64,000 nucleotides of DNA from Streptomyces amritsarensis. Its GTDB lineage: Bacteria; Actinomycetota; Actinomycetes; Streptomycetales; Streptomycetaceae. The number at the start of each line of letters is the position of its first letter. Positions within the stretch are counted from its first letter, which is position 1. Of this stretch, positions 57,073-64,000 are shown piece by piece. The stretch covers positions 124,039-188,038 of the forward strand of contig NZ_MQUR01000001.1 of assembly GCF_001953875.1 (NCBI RefSeq), given 5' to 3'. The position numbers were made by a program, and so were the translations under genes. A model generated the notes under the pieces. It made no database searches, was not told the origin of the DNA, and saw only the letters and a list, made by a program, of their open reading frames with translations.

Positions 57073-57214
57073 GGTCCGCCCGGGCCCCCGCGTCCGGGTT
57101 TTTGCCACTTCCACCCCGTGCGGGCGACCCACTCCCCCGTCCCCCGCAAAACGGTTCCTGATCACCCCGCGGAAGCTGGTAGTGTTCAACCCGTCGCCGC
57201 ACCACAAGCGACAC

Positions 57215-57286
57215 GCCCCCGTAGCTCAGGGGATAGAGCAACGGCCTCCGGAGCCGTGTGCGCAGGTTCGAATCCTGCCGGGGGCA
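57215..57286 (+). tRNA. tRNA-Arg (anticodon CCG)
   Basis: A full cloverleaf: acceptor GCCCCCG/CGGGGGC, D stem GCTC/GAGC, anticodon stem ACGGC/GCCGT around the loop CTCCGGA (anticodon CCG), T stem GCAGG/CCTGC with TTCGAAT. CCA is not encoded. It decodes CGG. The 3' part, from the anticodon stem onward, is the attachment site of the downstream element. A TAGTGT at 57180 may be its -10. Confidence 0.96.
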
Positions 57287-57287
57287 C
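57245..57287 (+). repeat. Left attachment site (within tRNA-Arg)
   Basis: A 43-bp stretch from the anticodon stem to one base beyond the tRNA end, repeated exactly at 62698-62740. This copy keeps the tRNA gene intact, as expected for tRNA-targeting integrases. Confidence 0.93.
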
Positions 57288-57340
57288 AGAAGCCAGGCCA
57301 GCGTGATCAAACCGCTGACCAGCACATGTGCCAGCAGAAG

Positions 57341-57373
57341 AGGGCGGGAGTCAGTCTCACTGACTCCCGCCCT
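57341..57373. terminator. Hairpin inside the element, left end
   Basis: A perfect 15-bp stem AGGGCGGGAGTCAGT with its complement and the loop CTC, followed by TTCTCGTT. It could insulate the tRNA from element transcription. Confidence 0.82.
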
Positions 57374-57450
57374 TTCTCGTTGTCTCTCACTGTTCACGAC
57401 ACACCTCCGACACACGAAGCCCAGGGGACCGACAACCCGACTAAGCCGCC

Positions 57451-57503
57451 TTGACCTGCCAGCCGGAGCCAGCGAGACTGGCGTATGACACCTGTACTAC
57501 AGG
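57451..57503 (+). promoter_or_regulatory. Toxin-antitoxin promoter and palindromic operator
   Basis: TTGACC (57451-57456), 17 bases, then GAGACT (57474-57479). Downstream, CCTGTA-c-TACAGG (57491-57503) is a perfect palindrome located between promoter and ATG, a typical place for a ribbon-helix-helix antitoxin to repress its own operon. Confidence 0.58.
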
Positions 57504-57521
57504 CTGGAGAGAGGAGGAACG

Positions 57522-57959
57522 ATGACGCCTGAAACCCGAGCGAAGAAGGCCAAGCCACTCCCTACGCCGAAGCAACGCGGCATCGCTGGGGTAACGCACA
57601 GCAGGGCTGCGAAATCCGCTGTAGAGGGCAAGAGCACTAAGCTCAAGCCTGCAGAGGTTGACCAGCGCAGCTCGCCGCGTTCCCGTGCGGGCGGCTACTC
57701 CAGCTCTACCGAAGTAGCCCAGGTTCGACTGCGCCCAGACGAGATGGCAGACCTGCGCCTCGTGATGCAGACCCTCAACCTCACGTCGCTGTCTGACGCT
57801 CTCCGAGAGGGATTGCGCCTACTTTCACGCGAAGCTGCGGAGGTGGCAGCCTCTGAGGAGATTCGCTCCTTCTATAAGGGGGCGCAGGCTCCGACTCCGG
57901 CAGGCGTTGCGCCAGCCACGGCGGATGAGCTGGAAGCAGCAGACGAGATCGAATGGTGA
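57522..57959 (+). CDS. Ribbon-helix-helix antitoxin of a MazF-type module
   Basis: 145 residues. A long basic N-terminal extension (Lys/Arg/Ser-rich to about residue 60), a ribbon-helix-helix DNA-binding segment (VAQVRLRPDEMADLRLVMQ, then LTSLSDALREGLRLLS, about 64-100), and an acidic C-terminal tail (ATADELEAADEIEW) of the kind that neutralises MazF. GAGGAGG lies just upstream of the ATG. It overlaps the toxin gene by 7 bases. The partner makes the assignment reasonable; the N-terminal extension is unusual. Confidence 0.75.
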   Translation: MTPETRAKKAKPLPTPKQRGIAGVTHSRAAKSAVEGKSTKLKPAEVDQRSSPRSRAGGYSSSTEVAQVRLRPDEMADLRLVMQTLNLTSLSDALREGLRLLSREAAEVAASEEIRSFYKGAQAPTPAGVAPATADELEAADEIEW

Positions 57960-58291
57960 GTCCCGGTTCCGCGATGCGCGGAGAGGTATGGGGATGCGTC
58001 CTGCCCAGCCCAATCGGCTCACACCCCGTGGTCGTCCTCACCGTCAATCGCATTGCCGAACCACTGTCAGCGGTGACCGTTGCCGTGGTTACCGGAACGT
58101 CTGGCCCAACATCCACTCATGTCCCCATTGGCCCCGAGTGCGGCGTAACCAAGTACGACGAGTCATACGTCAACTGCACGGACCTGCACACCGTGGACAA
58201 GTCCAGGCTTCGTAGGCGTCTCGGTCTCCTGGATCTGAGCGAATTGCAGCGAGTCGAGGACTGCGTTCGCGTCATCTTGGGCCTTTCATGA
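57953..58291 (+). CDS. MazF/PemK-family toxin (endoribonuclease)
   Basis: 112 residues from the ATG at 57953 (GTG 57956 and ATG 57974 are alternatives; the conserved part starts at the last as MRGEVWGCVLPS). MazF features: RGEVW, HPVVVLTVN, a VAVVTGT strand, and the C-terminal TDLHTVDKSRLRRRLGLL. It is expected to cleave mRNA and to be held inactive by the preceding gene product. It ends 24 bases before a bidirectional hairpin. Confidence 0.87.
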   Translation: MVSPGSAMRGEVWGCVLPSPIGSHPVVVLTVNRIAEPLSAVTVAVVTGTSGPTSTHVPIGPECGVTKYDESYVNCTDLHTVDKSRLRRRLGLLDLSELQRVEDCVRVILGLS

Positions 58292-58315
58292 TGCCCACCG
58301 CCACCAAGATGTGAA

Positions 58316-58349
58316 GAGCGGTGGCCCGGATTGCTCCGGGCCACCGCTC
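58316..58349. terminator. Bidirectional hairpin between toxin and integrase
   Basis: A perfect 15-bp stem (58316-58330 with 58335-58349) and loop TTGC, between convergent genes. Confidence 0.87.
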
Positions 58350-58357
58350 CTAATCAA

Positions 58358-59038
58358 CTACATCCCCGGTGTGTCGCCTTCGTCATCGAGAGCCTTTGCA
58401 ATCTTCGCGTTGGCCGCCTCCTCGTGACCGTCGATGCAGCCGTGGTATCGGCGATGAATCACCTCAGGCGAGTTGCCGACGCGCCGCGCCACCTCAGCAA
58501 TGGGCGCCCCAGCATTCAGCCACCGCGTGATGCACGCGTGCCGCAGGTCGTACGGGCGGCCGGCCAACGGCGAGTCCATACGTTCCGGGGGCAGCGCGTA
58601 CGCCCGCGCTTCCTCCCATACCCGCCAATAAGTGGAGGATCCGACCACTCCACCGCGTTCGTTCCCGAAGACACGCCCCTCCTTGGCGGTCCCGAACTCC
58701 TCTCGGTGCGACTGAAGGATGGCGACCAGAACGGCCGGTATAGGGACCGGCCGGTCCGTGGACGCCTCGCGCGCCTTCAGGCCACGCCGGTCGTGGCGCT
58801 CGCCAGAGTCGGTCCACTGCTTCCCGGAGACGGGGCGCGTCTCCCGCAGCGTCAGCGTGCCCCACCCGTTCTCGGGCAGGTGGCAGTCCGTCCACCGGAG
58901 CCCGACCGCCTCGGCGGGTCGAAGCCCCGCGTAGTACAGGACCCGGCAAGCCAGTGCGGCGAGTCCGAGACGGCCTGTGTAGCCCCAAACGGCCGGTCTG
59001 TCGCCCCAGCGCCGATCGTCCGGCGACAGGGACTGCAC
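58358..59038 (-). CDS. Tyrosine recombinase, catalytic domain only (truncated integrase)
   Basis: 226 residues with the complete catalytic domain: the first Arg in YYAGLRPAEAVGLRW, the second box RPYDLRHACITRWLNAG, and the nucleophilic Tyr in HRRYHGCIDGH near the end. The N-terminal core-binding and arm-binding domains are missing: an in-frame TAA (minus strand 59053-59051) closes the frame 5 codons before the GTG at 59038. Actinomycete integrases are usually 370-450 residues. The element may therefore be unable to move without help. Confidence 0.8.
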   Translation of the reverse strand: MQSLSPDDRRWGDRPAVWGYTGRLGLAALACRVLYYAGLRPAEAVGLRWTDCHLPENGWGTLTLRETRPVSGKQWTDSGERHDRRGLKAREASTDRPVPIPAVLVAILQSHREEFGTAKEGRVFGNERGGVVGSSTYWRVWEEARAYALPPERMDSPLAGRPYDLRHACITRWLNAGAPIAEVARRVGNSPEVIHRRYHGCIDGHEEAANAKIAKALDDEGDTPGM

Positions 59039-59115
59039 ACGATGTCGGTGTTACTTCGACTTAGCTTCGTGCCGCATTTTACACAAAGCGACGATAAAAG
59101 CTGCGCAATAACCAT
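58852..59115 (-). pseudogene. Possible remnant of a zinc-ribbon regulator gene overlapping the integrase
   Basis: The frame from ATG 59115 begins MVIAQLLSSLCVKCGTKLSR and has C-x2-C at residues 11-14 and 27-30 (CVKC, CSPC). This matches the zinc-ribbon start of helix-turn-helix regulators common in Streptomyces. From about residue 32 it reads the integrase gene in another frame and has no coding character. The simplest explanation is a deletion that joined the start of a regulator gene to the middle of the integrase. Confidence 0.45.
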
Positions 59116-59176
59116 GGGTATTGTTCGTTCCCCTCGACAGGAGTGCATTGACCGCAACGACGCGAGTGCGGCCAGT

Positions 59177-61219
59177 TCATCGGATTCTCGCGGACGCTTG
59201 GCCCGCAACGCTCGCCGCAAGAAGATTCAGACGCCGAGCTGTCGTACCCGGATCTTCGAGAATCGAGTACTGGGAGCCCACTTTTCGGATCGCGTGGATA
59301 ATTTCCGAAGAAAGGAACTTCAACACAGATTCAATTTCGTGCGGAGTCGGCGGATTTTCTACTTCGGACCGGAAAATCAGGTATAGATCGTGAGCCGAGA
59401 GCGCGCCAGTCGTTACCGCGTCCGCAGAGGCTGCTTCGGTGGCCAACTGTCGCAAAACCCGATCACACAACCTATACATCCTTTTCTCCGCGCTCCACCG
59501 CTTTTCGAGCACCCCACTCTCCACCACGCCGACACGACTACATACGTCCCTAAGCTCTTGAAGCGTGAGCGGGGCTTGCGCATGATGCTCGACAATGGAG
59601 ATCAGAGTTTCTACATCCAGTAGCCCCACGCCATGCGCTTCGGCTCGTGCGGCCAGACGGCTACCGGGGAATCCTGGACCAACGACGAGTATATACTCTG
59701 CCGAATTCGCGGCGCGATGTTCCTTAAGCGTGTCGAAGTTGACCTGCGTCTCCCCAATCTTCCCGGATGCCGACGACTTGGCATCGACAATTACGCTGTA
59801 CTTAGAGTCGCCAGAGAGGTGCGCCGTGACCAGGACGTCGGTTTGCCCGGGGCCGCCGAAAAGTTGACTGTCGTACCCGAGATGTGCAAATGCCTCCGCG
59901 ACTTCTCGCTCGAACCGCTCAGGGCTACCCGAGTCCCGCGAGGCTGCCCGCAAAGTCTCGGCCGTCGGGCTGAGCGAGGCCTCAACCCCAGGAGTCGGGC
60001 CCTCCCCCTGCGTCGCTTCAAGGGCTGCGGGCGCGTCCGTCGGCAAGTCAGCCAGCATGGCCCGACCTAGCGGGAGCACTCGATAGTGCCCCCAAGTAAC
60101 CTCCTCTACGAGCCCACACTCTCGCAGCATTTGAAGTCGCGTCCGCACTTCCGGAATGTCCTCGCGAGGAACCCTGTAGCGAGTCAGCGCCAAGGCAGCC
60201 AAGTCGCGAGGGGTGTCAACTTCCTCAAGGGCTTCTAGGATTTCACCGACGAACTTAAACTTCGAATGAACGACACGCAGGTAATCGAGGTCATGCGGTG
60301 CGGCGAGGCAGGCTTTCGCAATATCTGTAGACCGGTAGGTACCGAACCCCACTTGTTCAACCATCCCCGCAGCCTTGAGCGTTCCAAGAGCGGAGGCGAC
60401 CGACGATGGCCTGAGGCCAAATTCAGCCGAGGCGAACTCGTCAATCTCCTCACGCGACATATCATCAGTCAGCGCTTTAGAAAATTTCCGCATCGTCAAA
60501 AAAGAGTCGCCATCATTGCGCGGAATATACCCAATGTTGGCCTTACGATCCCGCCCAGGGCCATCAAGCTGAGCCCGGACGAGTGGATGTGCTGCGGGCA
60601 GCTCCGTGACTGGGTCGACTTTTCCCGCACGTCGCTTACCAATTTTCGGTTCGGCCAGCTCCAAGCGCCGCACAAGCTCTAGGCCCGACTCTGTGGGGGT
60701 AATGTCATGCCGAAAGTCAAGCTCGACAAATCCGCCTGCTCGAAGCCAAGCTGTCCGCCTTCGGATCTGGTCAAGGCTCTCCCACGCACAGCCATATTTC
60801 TCAGCCGCGCGGGTCAAGAGATCCGACTGCGTACAGCCTTCGCGGGCCTCGTGAACCAGCTCACCCACAAAACGGATGTTGGCATGGAGAATCGCGATTA
60901 GATAAGCGTCGTCGCCGCTGTTCAGCCACTCCTCAGAATGCATGGTGAGCGCCCAGGAACTGCGACCCATCCTTGTAACAAGTCCCGCTGGCTGAAGTCG
61001 CTGACCAACCAGGGCAAGCGTTGTGTGGCCACCTGCGTCGCCCGGCAGGGCGATTGGCTCCTCCACCGGGAGACCGTCACGAAGGGCTGCCAGCAGGACA
61101 CGCAGAACCTCAATCTGCGCGTCCGTCCCACCCGGCAACGCCGGCATGGAAAACGCTCGGTTACTCCACGGCCGCACCGGTAGCAGTACCTCCGCGCCAT
61201 GGACTCGTTCGACGCTCAC
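59177..61219 (-). CDS. Winged-helix protein with FokI-like PD-(D/E)XK nuclease domain
   Basis: 680 residues from the GTG at 61219, chosen for GGGGAGG 5 bases upstream; a GTG at 61267 adds 16 residues. The first 400 residues look like several winged-helix units (GLVTRMGRSSWALT; WLRAGGFVELDFRHDITPTE; AAGMVEQVGFGTYRST; ECGLVEEVTWGHYRVLPLG). The nuclease domain (about 434-545) has GYDSQLFGGPGQTD, SVIVDAKSS and GLLDVETLI then LTLQELRD, paralleling the FokI cleavage domain: Asp461, then Asp479-Ala-Lys481. About 125 further residues follow. No methyltransferase is nearby. A standalone nuclease, probably anti-phage, is inference. Confidence 0.72.
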   Translation of the reverse strand: MSVERVHGAEVLLPVRPWSNRAFSMPALPGGTDAQIEVLRVLLAALRDGLPVEEPIALPGDAGGHTTLALVGQRLQPAGLVTRMGRSSWALTMHSEEWLNSGDDAYLIAILHANIRFVGELVHEAREGCTQSDLLTRAAEKYGCAWESLDQIRRRTAWLRAGGFVELDFRHDITPTESGLELVRRLELAEPKIGKRRAGKVDPVTELPAAHPLVRAQLDGPGRDRKANIGYIPRNDGDSFLTMRKFSKALTDDMSREEIDEFASAEFGLRPSSVASALGTLKAAGMVEQVGFGTYRSTDIAKACLAAPHDLDYLRVVHSKFKFVGEILEALEEVDTPRDLAALALTRYRVPREDIPEVRTRLQMLRECGLVEEVTWGHYRVLPLGRAMLADLPTDAPAALEATQGEGPTPGVEASLSPTAETLRAASRDSGSPERFEREVAEAFAHLGYDSQLFGGPGQTDVLVTAHLSGDSKYSVIVDAKSSASGKIGETQVNFDTLKEHRAANSAEYILVVGPGFPGSRLAARAEAHGVGLLDVETLISIVEHHAQAPLTLQELRDVCSRVGVVESGVLEKRWSAEKRMYRLCDRVLRQLATEAASADAVTTGALSAHDLYLIFRSEVENPPTPHEIESVLKFLSSEIIHAIRKVGSQYSILEDPGTTARRLNLLAASVAGQASARIR

Positions 61220-61243
61220 AGTGCCCTCCCCGTTTCGTACCAG

Positions 61244-61254
61244 ATGACCGTCAT
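61244..61254. promoter_or_regulatory. Palindrome upstream of the nuclease gene
   Basis: ATGAC-c-GTCAT, an 11-bp palindrome 24 bases upstream of the GTG at 61219, in the region between the divergent nuclease and unknown genes. A possible operator; no regulator is assigned. Confidence 0.35.
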
Positions 61255-61434
61255 GATCTGCCTTCACAGGCTGGGACGGCAGCGTTTCGTCAGATCTGAT
61301 GCGCGACAGGTTGATGGCTGCCGGCGGGCTGGCTCATTCAACCCGTGGGATGACGAGGCGGTCTGCAGAGCACGGGGCCAGGGTGTCGGTGCCTCAAAGG
61401 AGGTCTTTTCCAGATTGGTTGGGCACGAAGCTCG

Positions 61435-61440
61435 TAGGAT
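61435..61440 (+). promoter_or_regulatory. -10-like TAGGAT for the divergent unknown gene
   Basis: TAGGAT lies 57 bases before the ATG at 61498 and 9 bases before an in-frame GTG at 61450. No convincing -35 is seen. Confidence 0.35.
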
Positions 61441-61497
61441 GAACGCCCTGTGAGACGCCACGGTCGACCGTCTCTCGCTCCAGACCAAGAGGTCTCT

Positions 61498-62565
61498 ATG
61501 GACATGCTCTCCGACGTAACACTCACGCAGGACCAGCACTCCCTCCTCGGCGCTATCGCCCACCCGTGGCTTGACACTGGTGAGTGGCCGCTGTGGGCCA
61601 ATGTTCAGCACCGGTACGACCTGCGAGGCCAGGACGCCGACATCATCCTCAATTCGATGCCCCGTGTCGGCATTGAGGGACCCTTCGGCGCCAGCTACGG
61701 TTTCGTCTCCCACCCCCGGCCCCGTGTAGGCCCGGGTGACCGGGTGCGGCTGACGGTAGCTGCCTCCCTGGTCCTCCCCCAGGTGAAGATGATGGCTGGG
61801 GATCCCTTCGTGCAGGCCCTGCGCCACATGATCGACCTCTACACCGATAGGCCGATCACCAACGAACTCCCCACCGTCCACCTCCGCTCCACCGAACTCG
61901 CTTCCACACATCCCTCCTTCAAGCCCTGGTTCGTCCAGGTCCTACCCGACCTGCTCTCGCACGAGCCGGCCATCAGCACCAGTGGCGTCAATTTCCCCGA
62001 TGGGCGCTGGGAGCGCGATGTCACCCGCAGCGTGATGAAGTACATCGGCGTAGACACCGTCGAGAGGTACATCGAAAAGACGATCGAGATTGTGACCGCG
62101 AACGCCGCTGAGATCACTCCGGCCCCCGTGGAGATGATCGAGCCACAAGTCTCCCTGCCCGGGCGCGGGCCGTACGTGGGCCTCGCCCTTCTCTCTGATC
62201 TGGAGAAAGCCGCACAGACGAGCACTTGGGGGCTGCACAAGCTGATCGCCCTGTGCCGGGAGCTGAACGAGAACTACGCGACCGGCAACCCGTATGCGAG
62301 CGCGGCTTTGATCCGGGCCATCCTGGACCACATCCCACCGGTCTTTGGGCACCGAGACTTCAAGCAGGTCGCGGCCCAACACCCGTTCCCCATACAGCGG
62401 ACCGACAAAGCACACGCCCAGAGGCTCGCTGCCTTCAAGGACATCGCCCATGACGGTCTGCACCGGCCCATCAGCGATGCCGCGGGCCCCACCATCGGCA
62501 TGGACGACCTGGAACCGCCCGCCCGCCTCAACGCCATCCTTCACGAGCTGGCGCGGCTCCTCTAG
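61498..62565 (+). CDS. Unknown protein divergent from the FokI-like nuclease
   Basis: 355 residues from the ATG at 61498, with AGAGG 5 bases upstream (in-frame GTG 61450 and ATG 61504 are alternatives). The N-terminal 55 residues look like a helical or winged-helix unit (LTQDQHSLLGAIAHPWLDTG). The C-terminal third, LHKLIALCRELNENYATGN, then SAALIRAILDHIPPVFGHRDF and a final ILHELARLL, resembles a conserved domain I recall from other uncharacterised, often island-borne, proteins. No enzymatic motif or membrane segment is visible. Placement beside the nuclease suggests a joint role. Confidence 0.7.
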   Translation: MDMLSDVTLTQDQHSLLGAIAHPWLDTGEWPLWANVQHRYDLRGQDADIILNSMPRVGIEGPFGASYGFVSHPRPRVGPGDRVRLTVAASLVLPQVKMMAGDPFVQALRHMIDLYTDRPITNELPTVHLRSTELASTHPSFKPWFVQVLPDLLSHEPAISTSGVNFPDGRWERDVTRSVMKYIGVDTVERYIEKTIEIVTANAAEITPAPVEMIEPQVSLPGRGPYVGLALLSDLEKAAQTSTWGLHKLIALCRELNENYATGNPYASAALIRAILDHIPPVFGHRDFKQVAAQHPFPIQRTDKAHAQRLAAFKDIAHDGLHRPISDAAGPTIGMDDLEPPARLNAILHELARLL

Positions 62566-62697
62566 GGCCATCGCAGGCCATGCCCGGGCGGCCGAGATCG
62601 GGCCTGTGCACGATACGCGATAGACAACGGTGGCGCTTTGACGCTGCTACGGCGAAGTCCCAGGTCAAGACCTCAACATACGCCGTCTTAGGCGCCC

Positions 62698-62740
62698 CCT
62701 CCGGAGCCGTGTGCGCAGGTTCGAATCCTGCCGGGGGCAC
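62698..62740 (+). repeat. Right attachment site
   Basis: Exact 43-bp copy of 57245-57287. Only the 3' part of the tRNA is present, so it marks the far end of the element. Confidence 0.93.
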
Positions 62741-62769
62741 TTCGCAGGAAGTGCCCAAAGACCCCGCCA

Positions 62770-63310
62770 TCAGCGGCAGCGCTGAGGACGGGGTCTTCGC
62801 GTATGCGCCGGCGCCTGCTCGGCCGCGAGTTCAGCGGGCGAACCGTCGAAGACGACGCGCCCCGCGCAGTGAGACGACCCGGTCGGCCGGCAACTCGATG
62901 TCCGACGCAGCGGGTACGGCCCAGGTGAGCCAGGTACCGGCGGAGCTCGATGCGGTGTTCCCCATCGATGCCGGTCGTGGGCTGGTGGACGACGGTCCGG
63001 GCGCATGCAGGCACGCTGGCGGTTGCCTCCGGAGAGACGTGCCAGGCGGGCGTCGGCCACATCGGTGAGGTTCAGGTCGTCGACCACGCGCCGGACGGTC
63101 CCGGCGCGTCGGCCGCGAGGAAGCTGCGCAGCCACGCGGAACAGGTGATCGCCTCGTGGACGGTGAAATGGCCCGGAAAGCCTGGGGCTTGGGGAGGCAT
63201 CCGATCGCCGCGCGGTAGCGCCGTGGCTCGATCGTCCCCGACGCAGACCGATCCCGCCGCGGGACGGAGGAGGAGCCCGAACCGTTGGAACTGGTGAGAG
63301 CTGTGATGCC
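62770..63310 (-). pseudogene. Decayed ABC transporter ATPase
   Basis: Pieces of one ABC ATPase occur in collinear order on the minus strand but in different frames: a ruined Walker A (GITALTSSNGSGSSS, 63310-63266, conserved Lys lost), PQAPGFPGHFTVHEAI (63200-63140), VVDDLNLTDVADARL with signature LSGGNRQRA (63090-63010), TTGIDGEHRIELRRYLAHL (about 62978-62912), and VVFDGSPAEL (62856-62827). At least three frameshifts are needed. The gene lies just outside the right att site. Confidence 0.82.
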
Positions 63311-63841
63311 GGGTCGGAAGGAGAGGCTGGGATGTCGAGGGCGGTCCTGGGCCTGTAGCGGACCACGAGGTCTCGGACACCCGAGTCCCCAGGCGCCGTC
63401 GCCGGCGTCGGGGGTCCGCGGCGAGATCCTTCGACATCGCCTTGTTCTTCGCGTTGTCATAGGTCGCTGTGACGCTTCCCCAGCCCACAACTGACGCCGA
63501 CCCCGCCGTTCCAGGGGAGGTGCGAGGCATGAACACGCCTTTCGGAGCGGGGACTTCGAGACGCCCGGGCATGGCATGCGGTGTGTGCCCGCATAGGCCG
63601 GAGGGGGTGCTCCGGCCTCGATCCGCTCTGATCGGGTGACCGGAGCCTCATCGCGGGTTTCGCGGTGGCACGGCGTGGCTGCGGATGGCTTCCGGTGGTC
63701 CGTACGAGCGGTGGCCCGGGGATGCTGTGGGTTCGGGGGCTGGGGGCGGGGCATGGGGGTGTCTAGGGTGGATGGTGAGCCCGCAGGGTGCCGCTGACCT
63801 GGTGCTTTGCGGGGAGAGCTCGGAGTGGATGGGGCGGCGCG
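63311..63841. other. Gap between the ABC pseudogene and the XdhC-family gene
   Basis: 531 bp with no convincing gene; open frames here are short or lack domains. A TAGGGT (63764-63769) is a possible -10 for the last gene, but no -35 is evident. Confidence 0.5.
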
Positions 63842-64000
63842 ATGCGTGAGCTGGTGGAGACGGCGAAGCGGTGGGTGGCCGAGGGGCGGGCGGGGTATCT
63901 GGCCCGGCCCGTCACCGAGCAGGGCTTCGGGCCGCGGGATCCCGCGGGGGCCGTGCTCGTCGACCCGCGGGGGGAGTGCGTCGGCAGCCTGTACCGCGGA
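63842..64000 (+). CDS. XdhC/CoxI family protein, 3' end cut by window edge
   Basis: The first 53 residues (MRELVETAKRWVAEGRAGYL, then DPAGAVLVDPRGECVGSLYRG) match XdhC-type proteins, which help insert or sulfurate the molybdenum cofactor in xanthine dehydrogenase-like enzymes. Only the N-terminal domain is visible; the Rossmann domain and any partner genes lie beyond the window. Confidence 0.75.
   Translation, partial: MRELVETAKRWVAEGRAGYLARPVTEQGFGPRDPAGAVLVDPRGECVGSLYRG

Larger units (their letters stand above)
57245..62740. mobile_element. 5.5-kb integrated element at tRNA-Arg(CCG)
   Basis: Bounded by an exact 43-bp direct repeat of the tRNA 3' portion (57245-57287 and 62698-62740). The interior is visibly less GC-rich than the flanks. 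Cargo in order: antitoxin, MazF toxin, truncated tyrosine recombinase, FokI-like nuclease, and a divergent unknown gene. No replication or transfer genes are present, so it is either a non-autonomous island or a shrunken pSAM2-like element. The integrase lies toward the tRNA end, as usual. Confidence 0.88.

Noticed and set aside
57288..57521. Possible second tRNA after tRNA-Arg
   Set aside because: The strong hairpin at 57341-57373 is a plain 15-bp stem with a 3-base loop; no cloverleaf can be drawn.
62580..63068. Plus-strand frame starting near the right att site
   Set aside because: It runs through the att repeat and antisense to the ABC pseudogene; no recognisable protein features.

Overview
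The window is high-GC chromosomal DNA from an actinomycete, almost certainly Streptomyces. The evidence is strong third-position G/C bias, GTG/TTG starts and GTGA/ATGA stop-start overlaps, the Scy-FilP cytoskeleton pair, NucS, an actinobacterial Rho with a long disordered insertion, and a gene order that I recognise as the core region around atp-rho-thr-lysA in S. coelicolor.

Layout. 1-3.7 kb: the 3' end of a GH6-like protein, a self-regulated TetR operon (SRPBCC protein, DUF4166 protein, TetR) with two identical 16-bp operators, a thiamine-binding-type gene broken by an amber codon, and a DUF3817 gene. 3.9-6.5 kb: three translationally coupled AIM24 paralogues and a MarR regulator. 6.7-9.5 kb: MeaB, thiolase and methylmalonyl-CoA epimerase (acyl-CoA/B12 metabolism; a 3-hydroxyacyl-CoA dehydrogenase and a cobalamin adenosyltransferase follow at 25.7-27.4 kb). 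9.7-15.4 kb: the polar-growth cytoskeleton proteins Scy and FilP. 15.5-19.4 kb: two paralogous ABC ATPase/permease pairs. 19.4-28 kb: a zinc-finger protein, an LLM oxidoreductase, NucS, a membrane-anchored STAND-like ATPase, a STAS protein, and the two metabolic genes above. 28-32 kb: a two-component system next to a secreted GH18 chitinase, with a chitinase-type direct-repeat promoter. 32-40.6 kb: the whole atpIBEFHAGDC operon with a Rex-like operator upstream. 40.8-47.2 kb: envelope GlcNAc-1-P transferase, SHMT, a Cys-less LMW phosphatase, TsaC-like protein, PrmC, PrfA and L31. 47.8-56.6 kb: rho, thrB, thrC, hom, lysA, the ArgS-derived NrtL, then a single-domain response regulator and tRNA-Arg(CCG).

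Accessory DNA. A 43-bp exact direct repeat (57245-57287 and 62698-62740) derived from the 3' part of tRNA-Arg bounds a 5.5-kb integrated element of visibly lower GC. It carries a ribbon-helix-helix antitoxin and MazF toxin, a tyrosine recombinase reduced to its catalytic domain, a large winged-helix protein with a FokI-like PD-(D/E)XK nuclease domain and no methyltransferase, and a divergently transcribed unknown gene. I consider the nuclease/unknown pair the best candidate here for an undescribed (probably defensive) system. Beyond the right att site lies a frameshifted ABC ATPase pseudogene, then the start of an XdhC-family gene.

Regulatory theme. At least seven genes have a TANNNT-type -10 element ending 6-8 nt before the start codon with no ribosome-binding site, which predicts leaderless mRNAs. 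All functional calls come from reading the sequence and remembered family features; no database search was run.
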